Assembly (NCBI GenBank): GCA_021234155.1
Contig: JAJEKV010000297.1
Span: 1-64,000, forward strand
DNA length: 64,000 nt
From: Isoetes taiwanensis
Lineage: Eukaryota; Streptophyta; Lycopodiopsida; Isoetales; Isoetaceae
Direction of reading: 5' to 3'
Shown here: piece after piece, positions 37,701-49,929 of the stretch
Layout of the letters: each line of letters begins with the position of its first letter
Position numbering within the stretch: position 1 is the first letter of the stretch
The notes under the pieces: generated by a model
The model's input: only the letters and a program-made list of their open reading frames with translations
What the model was told of the DNA's origin: nothing
The model's database searches: none
Made by a program: the position numbers and the translations under genes

Positions 37701-37917
37701 GTATTGAATAAAAAACATTAATTGGATTGACAAAAGGAAATTGTTACTTATCATGGAATCTGGTACTTTGTTCTGTTTTGATAAATGTTAACCATTTTTA
37801 AGGCTTAAGTCAATTTTACACCTGTTTTGGCTTAAGGCTGCATATTGGACCGAAGTGGTCTTTGCAAAAGTCCATGGAAGGTAAAAATCTATTTGAACAG
37901 ATTTTAGAAGTTTTTCT
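31776..37917. other. 6 kb of AT-rich DNA with no recognised gene
   Basis: It looks like intron or intergenic DNA, with T-rich tracts (34845-34870). Three short plus-strand frames have somewhat coding-like composition but match nothing I know: 35030-35332 (100 residues), 35733-35996 (88 residues, charged, ending KWFFQAKMSVRLYKNIATRT) and about 37205-37300 (MAPTSRGTPGVYGMNFPNLE). If the demethylase locus has long introns these could be exons of it or of another gene. Confidence 0.4.
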
Positions 37918-38780
37918 TTTCTTTTTTTTTTTTAAGAAAATAGAATAGAATAGAAAAGGAAATGTTTTATATGAACCATAAATTAAAAGGTACATAGATA
38001 AGGCACGAAGCCTTTAGAAAAGCGAAAATCCAAAATATTTGAGCTTTACAGAACATAACCATGGAGTCACACAGAACCACCAACTAGGATCCGATGAACA
38101 GGATGAGATGAGTCACAGTAGGAGGAAAAGAAAGAACTGATCTTACTGCAAGGACAGTGGAATGGTAGGGAGATCCAGGAAAGAATGAGTGATATGAGAG
38201 GGGCAAGGTATAGGAGGGTGTAGCAAGCCAATCAATTTTCGATCATTTCGGAGTGAGAATCATCAATTTATTAATCAGGACCTGCATGAAATCCATCAAT
38301 ACTCCTGCACATGCTTCACATCTCCCTTTATGGTAATAGCACATAGAGCGCAAGCAACATAATTGTCTCTCTGTGAGAAGCCAATTGTGAGATCCAATAA
38401 ACGCATTATATGCCTCCGGAGCAAAAATTTCAGCCAAAAAGTGGCCCTTGCTGCTTGACGAGGGGTGCCTGCATGTTCATTGGGGAGGTCATCAAGAAGC
38501 TTGACCCCCCTGAATACCTGCATCACACTGTTCAAGAATGCTGCAATCCAGAAATGAATTTTTGTCAATCAATGAATCAGAGCAAATAAAGAATCCAGAT
38601 TTAAACTCTCTCCATTGTTGCCAATCAAGAGTCAAATTTTTCCTTCGTGACAGCTTATGAGCCAAGGCACACTAGATGAGCTCAAAGTGGAAGTTTAATT
38701 TCATATAGATAAGATCACATTTCCTCCCCGTTATAACAACATTTTTTCTATGCTTCCATACAATCCATAATGCCAGCTAG
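37918..38780 (-). mobile_element. 5'-truncated L1, 3' end only
   Basis: On the minus strand the L1 ORF2 C-terminus LWIVWKHRKNVVITGRK (about 38773-38720) corresponds to LLWRMWKGRNTLIFKEE in the first L1. It is followed by about 750 bp and a tail of AGAAT-type repeats plus poly(A) (T run at 37919-37933 on the plus strand). 5' truncation is normal for LINE copies. Confidence 0.7.
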
Positions 38781-39629
38781 ATGACAGAGGTGCTAGCAGC
38801 CTCACCCCTCTCTGAATGGAGAAGAATTCCCCTGGAGAGCCATTACCCATGCAGGATCTGGAAGGGAAGAGGCCTCTTCTCCCAATTTCAAGCTCTACAG
38901 GACCTTGACGAAGACTTTGACTTTGAGGCTGACTTAGCCAATTCTGAAGAAAAGAAAGGATCTAGCAAGACTATGGAATCATGGAACACACACTTTAAGT
39001 GCTCTTGGTCCAATGATGGAAGATGCAGGAGAGCCAATATATTGGCTATGTACAAGAGCAATCTTTTGCTCACGGCCACATGGGCCTTTCCTTCTCGTTT
39101 TTACGTCATGCTTTTCTATGTGCCTATTTTATATATAGTTAATATAATCTAGCCTTGTGATTAAAAAAAAATGGAACACACAGGAATAGTCAGTTTTGGA
39201 AATACCTTTCCTCCAATCCACTCTTTCCCCTAATATTGTTGTTGAACTTTCAGTTGACTCCAACATCAACCATACTTCTCTCAATTTTACCCTAGTCAAA
39301 GCCACTTCATATGTTCTAACTGTGGACCACACATCTATAAAAGAACTATATGGAAGATATGGCAAGTCAATTGTTGACTTAATAAGCAAGATAGTATCCG
39401 AGGGATGTAGATGAGGCGACCATTAATGCAGCTCTGAGCCAAGTGAGATTTGAGGGCAAGCGTGATTAGGGACAATTTGGATCTTTGAGTTTATCGTGAA
39501 GTGACCATGACCTCATTTGTTTTAATCCACAAGGTGCTTCTCAGGCAAACCAGAATTCTAGCTGGGAGCGGCCAGAATTCTCCTGATGATGCGGCCCTTA
39601 CTGCTACTCTAAACCATATCCCTCAGGGC
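38781..39629 (+). other. L1 ORF1-like fragment on the plus strand
   Basis: The plus strand reads an acidic stretch (QALQDLDEDFDFEADLANSE, about 38898-38957) and later LNHIPQGSNL up to the TSD at 39630. Coding sequence seems to resume after the 3.3-kb insertion at 42951 (STDIPSSDHASEIKNIELG and HDIIIPDSEEEI). The acidic, serine-rich composition resembles L1 ORF1 C-terminal regions. Assignment is tentative. Confidence 0.4.
38993..39170 (+). mobile_element. 178-bp retroposed insert with 12-bp TSD
   Basis: ATGGAACACACA at 38981-38992 is repeated at 39171-39182, and the insert ends in an A8 run (39163-39170). This is the signature of a short LINE 3' end or SINE integrated by target-primed reverse transcription. 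No internal pol III boxes were recognised, so a truncated LINE is likelier than a SINE. Confidence 0.85.
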
Positions 39630-40511
39630 TCAAATTTGACGACTTTCATGCCTGTTTTTGACATTTTTGCCTGTCAAAACAAGCAAAAATAAAATTTGTA
39701 TTGCAAATGAAAGTAAGCAATGACCAAATGCCTGTCATACAGAAGGGCCATCAAAATACATATTTGTCATTTGAAAGGCTAGAAATTTGAATTGTCCTGT
39801 CATTTTTTTTATTTTTTTATTTTTTTTAAATAAAATGATATAATCTATAGGCCCATATACAAAAATATATGATCCATCCAAACAACCTTTAAAGTAATGA
39901 ATTTAAAAACGCTTCATGGGCATAGCAAATTAGACACCATCCAACCATTGAAAAAAGGAAAAAACTATAAAATACCCTTATGTTTTGACAAATTTTGCCA
40001 CATACCCCTAACTTTTGACAAATTTATGGAATGCCCCTGGTCAACGTACAACGTATTTTGTAGTTTTAAGAATTGTTCAAATACCCTTTAATTCTTCACA
40101 CTCCCTTATGTTTCATTTAAATTTCCAGAATGCCCCTTGTGACATATAACGTGTGTTTTTTGAATTTTCAAAAGTTTCAATATTCACAAAATACCCCTAA
40201 GTTATGATAAAATATTTGAAATCCCCATTAGGCCAATAACGTATATTTTTTTTTTTTCGAATTTGAATACTTCAAAATTCACAACATATTTTAAGATTCA
40301 ACAAAACAATTCAATTGCCAAAGTCAATACCAAAAAAAAAAAAAGAATTCAATTGCCAAAATCAATACCAAACAATTCAAATGCCAAATGAGTCACAAAT
40401 TGTCAAGTAGATGGGTGCCTTGCATGTCCATGAGTTATGGTCCCTATCTTTGCATCTACTACAACGATGAACTTCCTTCACTTCTTCTTTACCCCGAATC
40501 CTCTTTGTTCT

Positions 40512-41275
40512 CGGGGTCTTTTTTGGCTCCCGAAATCGGGGTCTTCGGCGCCCGAAAATCGCTTAAGCGATTTTCAAGCCTGAAAAGCCCCCGCCGGAAA
40601 CCACAAGTCATATTTACAGTAGCAGCAATGAATTATACGGGTATTCAGCATCAATTTAGGATCAAAGAGATAATCTGAAGGATAAAAAGCTTGGATTCAA
40701 GTAGAAATGGGCCGAAACGGCTTTGGAAGAGTCGATTTTGAGGCAAAAGTGCCAGATTAAGAATGATTGATTGTTCTGTAGTGTGTACTGGATTCTCTGA
40801 AAATCTGCAAAAACATTGGAAAACAGGGATGATGTGAGCAAAATCGGACTCGGTATGCAAAGAAAGAGTCGATTTGTATTGCTAGAGGGCCGATTAGGGA
40901 CCGAGGAGGATCGATTTGCCTAGGAATCATAGAATCGAGAGACTTTTACACCGATTTTGGAGCTATCGGGACTGGGCTCGGATTCAAAGGAAAAACAGGC
41001 GAAATTGCTTAAAAAGAGAAATTGGATTGGGCATCGTCGATTTGGCTTGGAAACGCCCAATTTGGAAAATCGATGCTAGAAACATATCTTGTCGCGTTGC
41101 TTTTCTAGAGCCACCCTTTCGTGTCGTTGTCGTTGTTTTTACCGATGATCGTGATTTTTAGGAATCGTGAAAATCGCTTAATTTTCCGGCAACTGTTTCA
41201 CTTTCCCCTTGAAAATCGCTTAAGCGATTTTGGGTCCGCGCGAGACCCCAATTTCGGGAGCCAAAAAAGGCACCG
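40512..41275. mobile_element. 764-bp non-autonomous MULE with long GC-rich inverted repeats
   Basis: The 9-bp TSD CTTTGTTCT flanks it at 40503-40511 and 41276-41284. The ends begin CGGGGTCTTTTTTGGCTCC on the left and, complemented, CGGTGCCTTTTTTGGCTCC on the right. Similarity continues inward for about 70 bp and includes a perfect palindrome with core CGCTTAAGCG in each arm. Long inverted repeats plus a 9-bp TSD are diagnostic of Mutator-like elements. The interior has no transposase. Confidence 0.92.
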
Positions 41276-41719
41276 CTTTGTTCTTGGGTGCCCTGGAGGT
41301 CTTCTTATCACTGGAGGCAATATCATACATAGAACAGTAGGAACAATAACAGGGTGCTCATCTCATTGCAAGATTGGTGCAGAACACTTGCAAATCCTTG
41401 TTAAGAATCCTTGCTCCAGAATATCGTTGCTGCCGATAGTTGTGACAGATCTTGATCCAAAAATCGTTGTGGGTTCTAGGTCTGTGGCACAATTTGCTGA
41501 TGCAAATAGCTCTTGAATCTCGCAACGAGAGATGGAGATGGAATGGAGAATCCTACTGGCAAAAACAAAATTGAAGATGGAGGTGCTATGCTTGAAGCGT
41601 AGCGAAGATGGAGAATCCCACTGGCAAAACCTATCTCATCTATTCATTCATGGATCAAGATAAAGACAACGTAAGTAAGTTCGGACTTAGATCATTAAGC
41701 TCTATATTATTATTGATGA

Positions 41720-42536
41720 TTTTTTTTTTTTTTTTTGAAGGATGACAATCTATTATCCAAGAAAAATCAAGATACATACAAAGGGCACGTGACATGGGAC
41801 TCAAAACCTAGAGGACGAAATAGTCCACTAAGCAAAACCACTCTCGTGAGATGACATAAGACTTCTTCCTTGCCGCCTTCTTCCAATTGACCTGCTGCCA
41901 TGACTCTTTTGCGCACAGAAGATTAGGACCATCAGCCATAACAACCTCAGAAACTTGAGAGGAAGAAGCATCAACATGGAGAGAAGAATGAACTATAGGT
42001 ACAGATGATGGCGCTAAAGATCTAATAATCGTCGGGACTGGAATTAGAGCATCTTCCATGGATGAGGATTGCAACACAACTGGTAAAGGTTGATCATGAA
42101 TAGATGAAGAAGTAACAACGGGAGCTTGAGCCTGAGAAGAAGGTTGAACAGATGCCTGAGATGCACGAAAGTGCCTCGGCGAAAGCTAGCAAAAGCCTCC
42201 TTGTCGGGGAAACAAAGGGATAATTACGGACCATTCAAGCTTAAGATCCAACTTCTTATACCAAGGCCCACTTTTCACCACTATACAATCTGGTAAAGCC
42301 GAATCCACTGGCATTGAGACACAAATCCTCAGACCGTTCATGATGGAATGTGAGATATGAACCCCAAGACCAGTTGCAATTGCAACTAGAAATTGATGGG
42401 CCATTAGATCAGGAGGAAGATTAGGTATCGAGAACCAACAAGGCATCTTTAATACGCGAACCATATCTGGTGTAAAACCAGGAGAGTATTGTGATTTCTT
42501 GCTTTTTCTTGCTCCTTGCATTTCCGTAGTTTTCAA
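41720..42536 (-). mobile_element. L1 copy carrying ORF1 only
   Basis: On the minus strand, 42536-42186 reads MVRVLKMPCWFSIPNLPPDL and RICVSMPVDSALPDCIVVK, the DUF4283/zinc-knuckle region of plant L1 ORF1. It is followed by a basic segment (QQVNWKKAARKKSYV) and, with no ORF2 sequence, a 17-base A tail (T run at 41720-41736 on the plus strand). The layout resembles 'half-LINE' elements that keep ORF1 and use another LINE's ORF2 in trans. Confidence 0.75.
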
Positions 42537-43356
42537 ATTTTCATTATAGAGTGGCTTCTTTAAGCTAAAAAAAAAGGAAGGCCAATCAATGTAGATCTAT
42601 GCTTTCTTTCTGCAAATTCTCTAAGATCATAGTTTCAAGCTCAGGCTCTCAAAAGCAACAGCAGTCTAACATAGTTCTTGAGGAGACCATAGAAATTATA
42701 GAAGGTTCTTGTAATGTACAGAAGAACAAACCTATTGTTGATGTATTTTTAAAACTTAATTATATTATTACCAGTTTATAATAGACTTTATCACTTGTTT
42801 CTTTTTTTTTACATAAAAAAAATAGTTTCGGTCATTTGAGATTTTTGTCTTGCATTTGAAATGTTAAAATTGAAAGACTTCCTGTCATGCGAAAGGCATA
42901 AATTTTTTTTGCCTGTCACAAGAAAATTAGGGGGTAGCCTTCAAATTTGAGCACTGATATCCCTTCATCAGATCATGCTTCAGAAATTAAGAATATTGAA
43001 CTAGGTCTACAGGCTCTACAACATAATATTGATGGCCTTAACAGGGACTCTGAATCTGAACATGACATCATTATCCCTGATTCAGAAGAGGAAATTTCTA
43101 ATAGCCCTTTATATGTTCTCTAATCTTATCTTATCTTTTAAAATGGGATTGCGTTGGTTTCTGTGCCGAGAACGCCGCAAGTTACGCGGCATGCGGCATT
43201 CCCTTTCCCTTGCGGGACTTTTTTTTCCTTCTGCGTTTCCTCTCCCCTTACGTATTCAACTTCGAGACTCAATCGCCAGAGCAAAACTCTAACACCTTTC
43301 TTCATTTCGGTTTTTCAAAAGATTTTCCAGTAAGTTTTCACTGGTTTATGCGGCAG

Positions 43357-43985
43357 CGTAATGACCACTAGGCTTAAATTATGGCATTATTCTGTTAAAA
43401 TTATATGACATAAATTTTCTCCTGAGTTTACGGAGCGGCGCCGCTTGCCCTGTTCTACAGTTTTTTTCTTTTAGGATTTCCCTTCCTCTGTTCCGAGTTT
43501 ATTTTTTTGCAGAGGTGGTTTATTTTTTTTGCAGAGGTGCCGGAACTTGCTGAGAGGAGCTTGCTTGTCCTGGTTCGAGTTTGTTTTGCGGAGGAGCTTG
43601 CACAAGGAAGCTCTCTTCTTCCGTGGTACAAAGATTTTTTGCGAGAAAAGCTTACCGGTTTTTGCGAGCACAATGCAATGAATGATTGAAGACGACTCCT
43701 TCCTTGATACGCAAATGAGCATGTTTCGAAAGGCTTCAGTTATAACCGGTTATGCAACCTTGGCGATTCTTCAAAAAATCCATGTTCTTCCCCGCGGGTA
43801 GCTTCTTGAGCGTAGAAGATCACATAAATCTACCATGTTTTTGAAGACTTAATAAGACATTTCATCTCAACTCTAAAACCGATCAAAATCGGAAAAGAAC
43901 ACATCCTCAACTCAAGCTTCTATTCACGCAAAGATCCGCCAGAACAGAGAAGAGTGGTGGAAATTTAAGCCTAGTGGTCATTACG
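43357..43985. mobile_element. 629-bp element with perfect 24-bp inverted repeats
   Basis: CGTAATGACCACTAGG begins a 24-bp sequence (43357-43380) whose exact reverse complement lies at 43962-43985. No clear TSD was found and no transposase is present. Probably a MITE; family unknown. Confidence 0.7.
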
Positions 43986-43988
43986 TCA

Positions 43989-44058
43989 GGAAAATTCACC
44001 TCTCGAAAAATTCTCTCGGGAATATTCCCTCGAGGAATTTTCTCGAGGTGAATTTTCC
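43989..44058. repeat. 70-bp near-perfect palindrome
   Basis: GGAAAATTCACCTC at 43989-44002 pairs with its exact complement ending at 44058. The middle ('ctcgggaatattccctcgag' type) is also nearly self-complementary, so the segment could form a cruciform or RNA hairpin. It abuts the inverted-repeat element on its left. Confidence 0.8.
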
Positions 44059-45468
44059 CTAGTACATAACTTCTTTGCTGTACAAAATCCAAGATGTGCT
44101 TATTTTATGTTGGATTTGGTGTCGATTTTATGCAGATTCGATTCATTTTTTGTGTGATTTTTTTTAACACAGCTGGATGTCTTTTTAACACAACTTGATA
44201 TGGCTGACGAACTTGCATACGATCTTTGAGTCCTTTGAGACTGAATCGCCAGAGTAGGTAGAACCCTAACTCCTTTCTTCATTTCGATTTTTCAGGAGAT
44301 TTTCCAGTTTACCAAATGGTTTTTAGTCGGTTTTTCATCGGTTTATGGCAAAGATAACTTCTTTTTCTTTTTGCCTGCATAAAATCCAAGATGTGCTTAG
44401 TCTATGTTGGATTTAGTGTCGATTTTATGCAGATTCGATTCACCTTTTGTGTGATTTTTTTTTTAACAATTTGGATGAATGGGTAGCCATCAGAAAGTAA
44501 TTGGGTCTTGATTTACTCGTCGAACATCTCTCTAACTTTTGCATTTCGATAAGGGGCAAAAATGGGCTTATCATAGTAATATAATAGGTTTATCCAAGTA
44601 GATTCTCATTTTCTTTTTTTGTACCATCTCCTTGCTTGCTTGCATAACCGAAGCTTCTGATATATTGGCTTTTCAGCCTGGTTCTTTGTGGTGCTAATAA
44701 GGTGTGCTTTACATTATATTTCCTTGCACAATGTCCTATTACGCAAAGATGATGTTGTTTAAAGTCTTGCAAAGGATCAAATGGTCGGAATGATTTGAAG
44801 TACCATACGAGAATGTGGTAAAGCATTTGGTTCTTATTCTTATGTTTTTGTTTTGCGATATTTAATTAGGGTTCAAACCATGTATAATATAAAGCCTCGA
44901 GATTGGACATCCGGCTTGAACCTCTCGCTTCTCATCGTTTTTTTAATTATTGCCATGCAAGACATTGCATTTGGCTGTTTCTATATGTTTCTTTTTTTTT
45001 ATCTTTAATCCCATCAGCAGCGTTCCAAATAACCATCTTATGACTCTGATATGGCCCCTTTATTGTGGCCAAAAATTTCGTATTAAACTCCGTCTTTTCC
45101 ATTACCCATTCTTCAAGAGAGGCCCCATTCTAACTCAAACAAGCAAAAAATTTGGATTTAGTATGCTAAAGTGTTGTCTTCACTAATGGAATATGATTTA
45201 TTTTGAGGTGTTTTGTGTTGAAGTATCGGAACTCAAGTATTAGATAGAAACCATCTTTTCGATTTCACATCAGTAGTCATTGTGCTCTCCCGATCCTTGC
45301 ATTTTAAGTTGCGCATATTCATTCAAAGATGGGGCCATTTGTACATGCTACCACAAGTGTGCAAAAGCAAAAGCATATCATCGTTTCATTCGTGTACAAT
45401 TCTTGATACTTGCTAAGATGAGTCCAGCTTATTTTGATACTTATGTTCTTCCCTTGCGGGGATGCTCA

Positions 45469-45592
45469 TGGGAGTGGCGATGGGTAAAACAATAAGCTAG
45501 GTTATATTCAATGGAAGTCTAATCTCGCGCCATGGGAGTAAGCGATGGGTAAAACAATAAGCTAGGTTATATTCAATGGAAGTCTAATCTCG
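45469..45592. repeat. Two-copy tandem repeat, 64-bp period
   Basis: The block starting 'gcgatgggtaaaacaataag' and ending 'ggaagtctaatctcg' occurs at 45469-45527 and again at 45533-45592, almost identical, so the duplication is recent. Confidence 0.85.
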
Positions 45593-46141
45593 ACAAAGAA
45601 TAAATGGTTTTCCATGGATGTAATTATTTGCTCAAGGTAAAATTTTCCAAAGCAATTACAAGAATTTGCTGAACAATTTAAAATCAATGTCACGTGCTTT
45701 GGCATTTCATGCGGTTCACCTTTTGGCTTTAGTAAATAGGAGTGAAGTAGTATAACATTTTCACCAAGATCTTGGATTCTCGACAACCAACAATTTAAAA
45801 TTTCGGATTTATCGGTGGTGATCCATTTGTGAAAGAGAAATTTCTTTTTTGGAAGAGGTTGAAGGGCATACTTATGGGTATTACTAAAAAAAGAAGATGC
45901 CACCACTGATTACAATATCGTTGGAATTTTTAGAAATTGTAAATAGATCAGTGCTCTATTCCTGCTATATGGAGTGCTGCAAACAGGTTTATTCATGGTG
46001 CTAATGCATAAATTCGGACCTGGATCCTCCTTGAGCAAGGATCAGCATATGATGAACGATTTTGAGCAAGGATCATCATATCATGAATGAACTTGCATTC
46101 GTCTCCGAATGAAAAGATAGGAAATTTAAAAGAAAAAATAG

Positions 46142-46355
46142 AAAATATTAACGGGAACGGGCCAATGCTAATGCCCATGTAATGTACAGAAAATATTAAC
46201 CACAAAAAATATTAACAGGAACGGGCCAATGCTAATGCACATGTAATATCAACTTCTTTCTAATATGTCAAGCTATGGGAGAAAATATTAACAGGAACGG
46301 GCCAATGCTAATGCACATGTAATATCAACTTCTTTCTAATATGTCAAGCAATGGG
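46142..46355. repeat. Tandem repeat, 76-bp period, two and a half copies
   Basis: Units begin 'aaaatattaacaggaacggg' at 46206 and 46282, with a partial diverged unit from 46142. The two full units are nearly identical. Confidence 0.85.
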
Positions 46356-47819
46356 CTTTGAAACGTGGATTGCTGATATTTGTGTGTGCATATTGAGCTT
46401 AAATATGAATATTTCAGCCATATTATTCTTGCATATGTCGTCCGATCATGAAATTAAATGTGTTGCTACCCATAAAATGAGTTTAACATAGACAAAGAAC
46501 TTGCATGCAGAGTTGCAAAAGTGTATGGTCTATCTGGTTTGGTCTATCTTGGTTTAATGGTCATACAATGCTCTGCTTGGTGGCATGTCTCCACAATCAA
46601 GATTGCTTAAAGGGTGGGTTATTGCATTAGGTAGTTTATTAATGTGTGATTTGTACTATGACAATACATTGATAAAGATGGTTCGGTTTATTTGACCCAT
46701 AGAATATGGCACAGGCTAGATTCCATTATTAATGTAATTTAAAGTGAGACACCTCCCTCCACATGGAATCCAGTTATGCATGCAGTAAAAACTCCATTGA
46801 GATGCATCACAGAGCTTCTTCTGTTTCTGCGAATGTCCTGCCATTTTAATTACTCCATCAATTGATACAACACCACTGCCATAATAAACTTCAAGTTTCT
46901 TCTTTCTTACCAATGTAAATTCCATAAATTGGTGATGTGTCAAATTTCCTCTTCATTTAGCAAACGACTGAGAAGTCTATTTGTCTTCAAAGACTTCTTT
47001 TGTTGAAAGTCTTATAAGAACCTGGTATGCATAGACAATTATCTGGCAAAACCCATTTGTTGCATTTGAAAATGGTGTTGGATGCTTCTTGAATTTGAAC
47101 CATTGTCAAATTTTGCAACATAAGCCTTACGTTGTAATGCATCTTGAAACTCGAATGTGCTGCGTTTAGTATTTCCAACTTCGTTATGTTATATAGCTAG
47201 ATGGACTGCAATCATCACGTGATTGCAACTTGCTTGATTATGAAAAACAAAATGCAACTTGCTTGATAAGTTGAAGTATAGAGCATTATAAATTGCAAGT
47301 ACTTGAGCTACAATTGATTCATTAGCTAACCAATAACTTATAAAATCTACATAATTGAATTGGGCAGTATGACAACTTTAAGCCAAAAGTGGTATTCTTC
47401 TTTGCCTGAGGCAACAATGTGTTTTTTGACACAACATGTTTTAAATTGTCACATAGTGCGAGGTGGAATTATGAGGTTAACTTATAATTGCTATTGTGGA
47501 TGTTAGTATAAAAAGGCAAAAAGTGCCACCACCAATATTAAGTGTTGTCACACCTAGATTTAAACAAAATCATGAGTTATATATTGCTAATATTTGGGAT
47601 TCACAAATTTAGATTTAGGTTGTGGTGCATGCGACAAAGTCAATAGCATACCATTTGATGCTTTGGATGTTGCAAATTTGTTTAGGATATGACCACATAT
47701 ATGTACTATAAAGGTTTTCTATCGTATCCACCTATGCATCCTATCCTACTCCACGCGAGCATTCTATTTTGCCCTGCACTCCATTCATTTCATTCAATTT
47801 TTGCACCTCCATTCTGGAT

Positions 47820-48240
47820 GCCCATATCCCATGCCATGACTAATGCCCGGCATCGCCGGGCACACGTTTCTAGTACCTCTTTAAGATCTATTAAGAAGAG
47901 ATTAAAAAGTAGAAATTCAACCCGCCCCTCAAGACATTCTGCCTCAAAGAAAAATTTGGACCACTCATATAATACCAGAAGCAAAGCCTCCTCGAATTAT
48001 GTGAATTGTTAATAGCCTCTCCTCCTTTCTCGACTTTCCTATCCTAAATGAAAATACTTACCTGGAATTTAAGAGGTATAAAGGGCCCTACTAAGAGAAG
48101 AAGGTTTATAGCCTCTGTTAGGGAGTTTAAGGCAGATATCATTATGATCCGGGAACATAGGCTCCCTGACTTTGATTCTGGCAACATGGGAGATTGGATT
48201 TGGCCAGGCGAACTTGACCTATGCATACGAGGAGAGTCTA
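47820..48240 (+). pseudogene. L1 fragment: end of ORF1 and start of ORF2
   Basis: The frame at 47689-48012 ends in a basic tail (SIKKRLKSRNSTRPSRH) typical of the plant L1 ORF1 end. From 48048, MKILTWNLRGIKGPTKRRRF followed by ADIIMIREHRLPDFDS is the start of an L1 endonuclease. It is cut off at about 48240, after roughly 60 residues. No RT follows. Confidence 0.8.
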
Positions 48241-49301
48241 GGGCGAGAACAGGGTGAAACGATGTCGAAGACGAAATTCCAATCAGGATTAGAATAAAAT
48301 TCGAGGTGGGAGATATAAGATTTGTTATACCACAATGAAAATATTAACTCCTTTGGTATATAAAAGTTCATTTGGGGGCTTTTTGTTATTTGCAGGTCTA
48401 TAACAGGGCATGAGACAAAACCCCAATCCATTTTGGTTGTAAACTTCAAGTGGCACATGTAATGTTCCTTTCTAGGCCATTTTCAATATCCATGACATCT
48501 AAATCTAGCTTTGTTAACTCAGTCTTAGGCTTAGATTTATGTGCAAGTTTTCTTCTGTATTCTTCTTTGGATCAATAGAACCTTCTGGTGCGCTTAAGCT
48601 GTTGAATATCCAAGCTATTGAAGAGTTGTATTTTTTTTTTTCAGTTGTTGTGTGGAATTGTTTTCAAATGGATTACATCACCAATATACGCTAACATAAA
48701 TGCAAAGCTTGGCATACCTACTTTTATAATGATCCTTTTGTCCATGCCATAAATGCATTCCACAAGAGGACGTTCATGCTAACTTCCATTGTTTTCTAAC
48801 GATCTCTTGACTTTTTGAACAAGAAATCTCTTTTTCTTTTTTCTTCTTTTTCTGAAGCTTCTACTTCTTTATCACTGGAGTGTTCTTAGCATGTAATAAT
48901 AGGGAAGCTGTATGCATGCTTTGAAATATTCATTATCTTTACTAGCTGGTGTTAAGTCAATAACTTTATTTTCATTACAGGTTGCATTACATCAATAATT
49001 CAAAACCGATGGCATTATTAATCCAATGCATACAATTATTACAGGTTTTGGATGCAAGTGTTACTTTGGACAGATATTCAAGCAGAATGAGTTTGTGCCT
49101 TAAGTTGTGCCATATATAACGATGGATAGATACCATATCTTGAACAGGTTGAAGTAAGTGGTAATGCCATAAAAGGTAATGTAAATCCAAGATGATATGT
49201 TTATAAAGCCTTTTCTTCTCCCTTATTATGACCATTTTGGTTGTTGTTCCTCTTTTTCGTTTTAGATTTTTAGATTCCTATTCATTATAATCAATTTGTC
49301 A
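48241..49301. other. No gene recognised; left flank of the hAT element
   Basis: AT-rich. The minus-strand frame at 48987-49235 (82 residues, LHYLLWHYHLLQPVQDMVSI) is unrecognised. The last bases join the sequence at 62772 in the pre-insertion state. Confidence 0.4.
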
Positions 49302-49309
49302 GTATAATT
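49302..49309. repeat. hAT target-site duplication, left
   Basis: GTATAATT directly before CAGGGATAGG; identical to 62764-62771. An 8-bp TSD is diagnostic of hAT transposases. Confidence 0.9.
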
Positions 49310-49929
49310 CAGGGATAGGTTCAATACTCCGTACGTTTTATACGCAATACATATTATTTGTAAGATATGGCACAAATTTGCTGTATAATACGTAAAAATA
49401 TGACAAAAAACAATTCCGGTATTGGAATATTTCACAGACGCGAAAAGAACTAAGCGCCAGACGCTGAAAGTTTTTCGATAATGCGAAACGATGAAAACCG
49501 TCACGTAATTTTTTCAGCGTCACTAATTTGAAATTTGTATTTCCGCGTATGAAAACCTTCTAAACCACAAGACGCTGAAACATTTTTCACAGTATCTGAG
49601 AAAACAAGATAAAGCTCGTATGCAAAAAGAAAAAAATAAAATAAAACAAATTTGAAATTTGAAAAATCACAGATCGAAAAGCTTTTTCAGATGTGAAATA
49701 GTATAGAGCTGCGATATGTGAAAAAAAACGCGTGCACGCCAGCTTTTTCTGTTTCGTGTATATGAAAAAACTTTCGTGTAACGGAGTTTAGAAGGTTTCT
49801 CGCGGGGAATTTTTTTTCCCGGGCGACTAAAAAATAATGTAATATCACACTCACCCGGCTTTTGGTCCACGCGTGGAAAACATCGCTTTGGTAGGTCTAC
49901 ATGTCCCTTTTTCAAAGAATCCTACATGT

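Larger units (their letters stand above)
39640..42940. mobile_element. 3.3-kb insertion with 10-bp TSD, MULE-like
   Basis: TCAAATTTGA occurs at 39630-39639 and at 42941-42950. An ORF fragment appears to read through the reconstituted target (QGSNL into STDIPSSDH). A 9-11 bp TSD is typical of Mutator-like elements. Both ends carry several copies of a CCTGTCA phrase, in direct orientation rather than as clean inverted repeats, so family assignment is uncertain. No transposase was recognised. It holds a nested MULE and an ORF1-only L1 copy. Confidence 0.5.
43262..44470. repeat. Tandem repeat of about 290 bp, first copy interrupted
   Basis: The blocks 'gaatcgccagag...ttcttcatttcg' occur at 43268-43335 and 44230-44310. 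The blocks 'aaaatccaagatgtgctta...gattttatgcagattcgatt' occur at 44088-44165 and 44378-44455. Together they show a repeat unit of about 290 bp, with an insertion of about 700 bp (about 43357-44065) inside the first copy. Confidence 0.7.
44471..47819. other. No gene recognised; AT-rich with two small tandem repeats
   Basis: Short ORFs only, none with a known domain. The minus-strand frames at 46716-46943 and 46987-47178 are cysteine-containing but unrecognised. Tandem repeats inside the stretch are listed separately. Confidence 0.4.
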
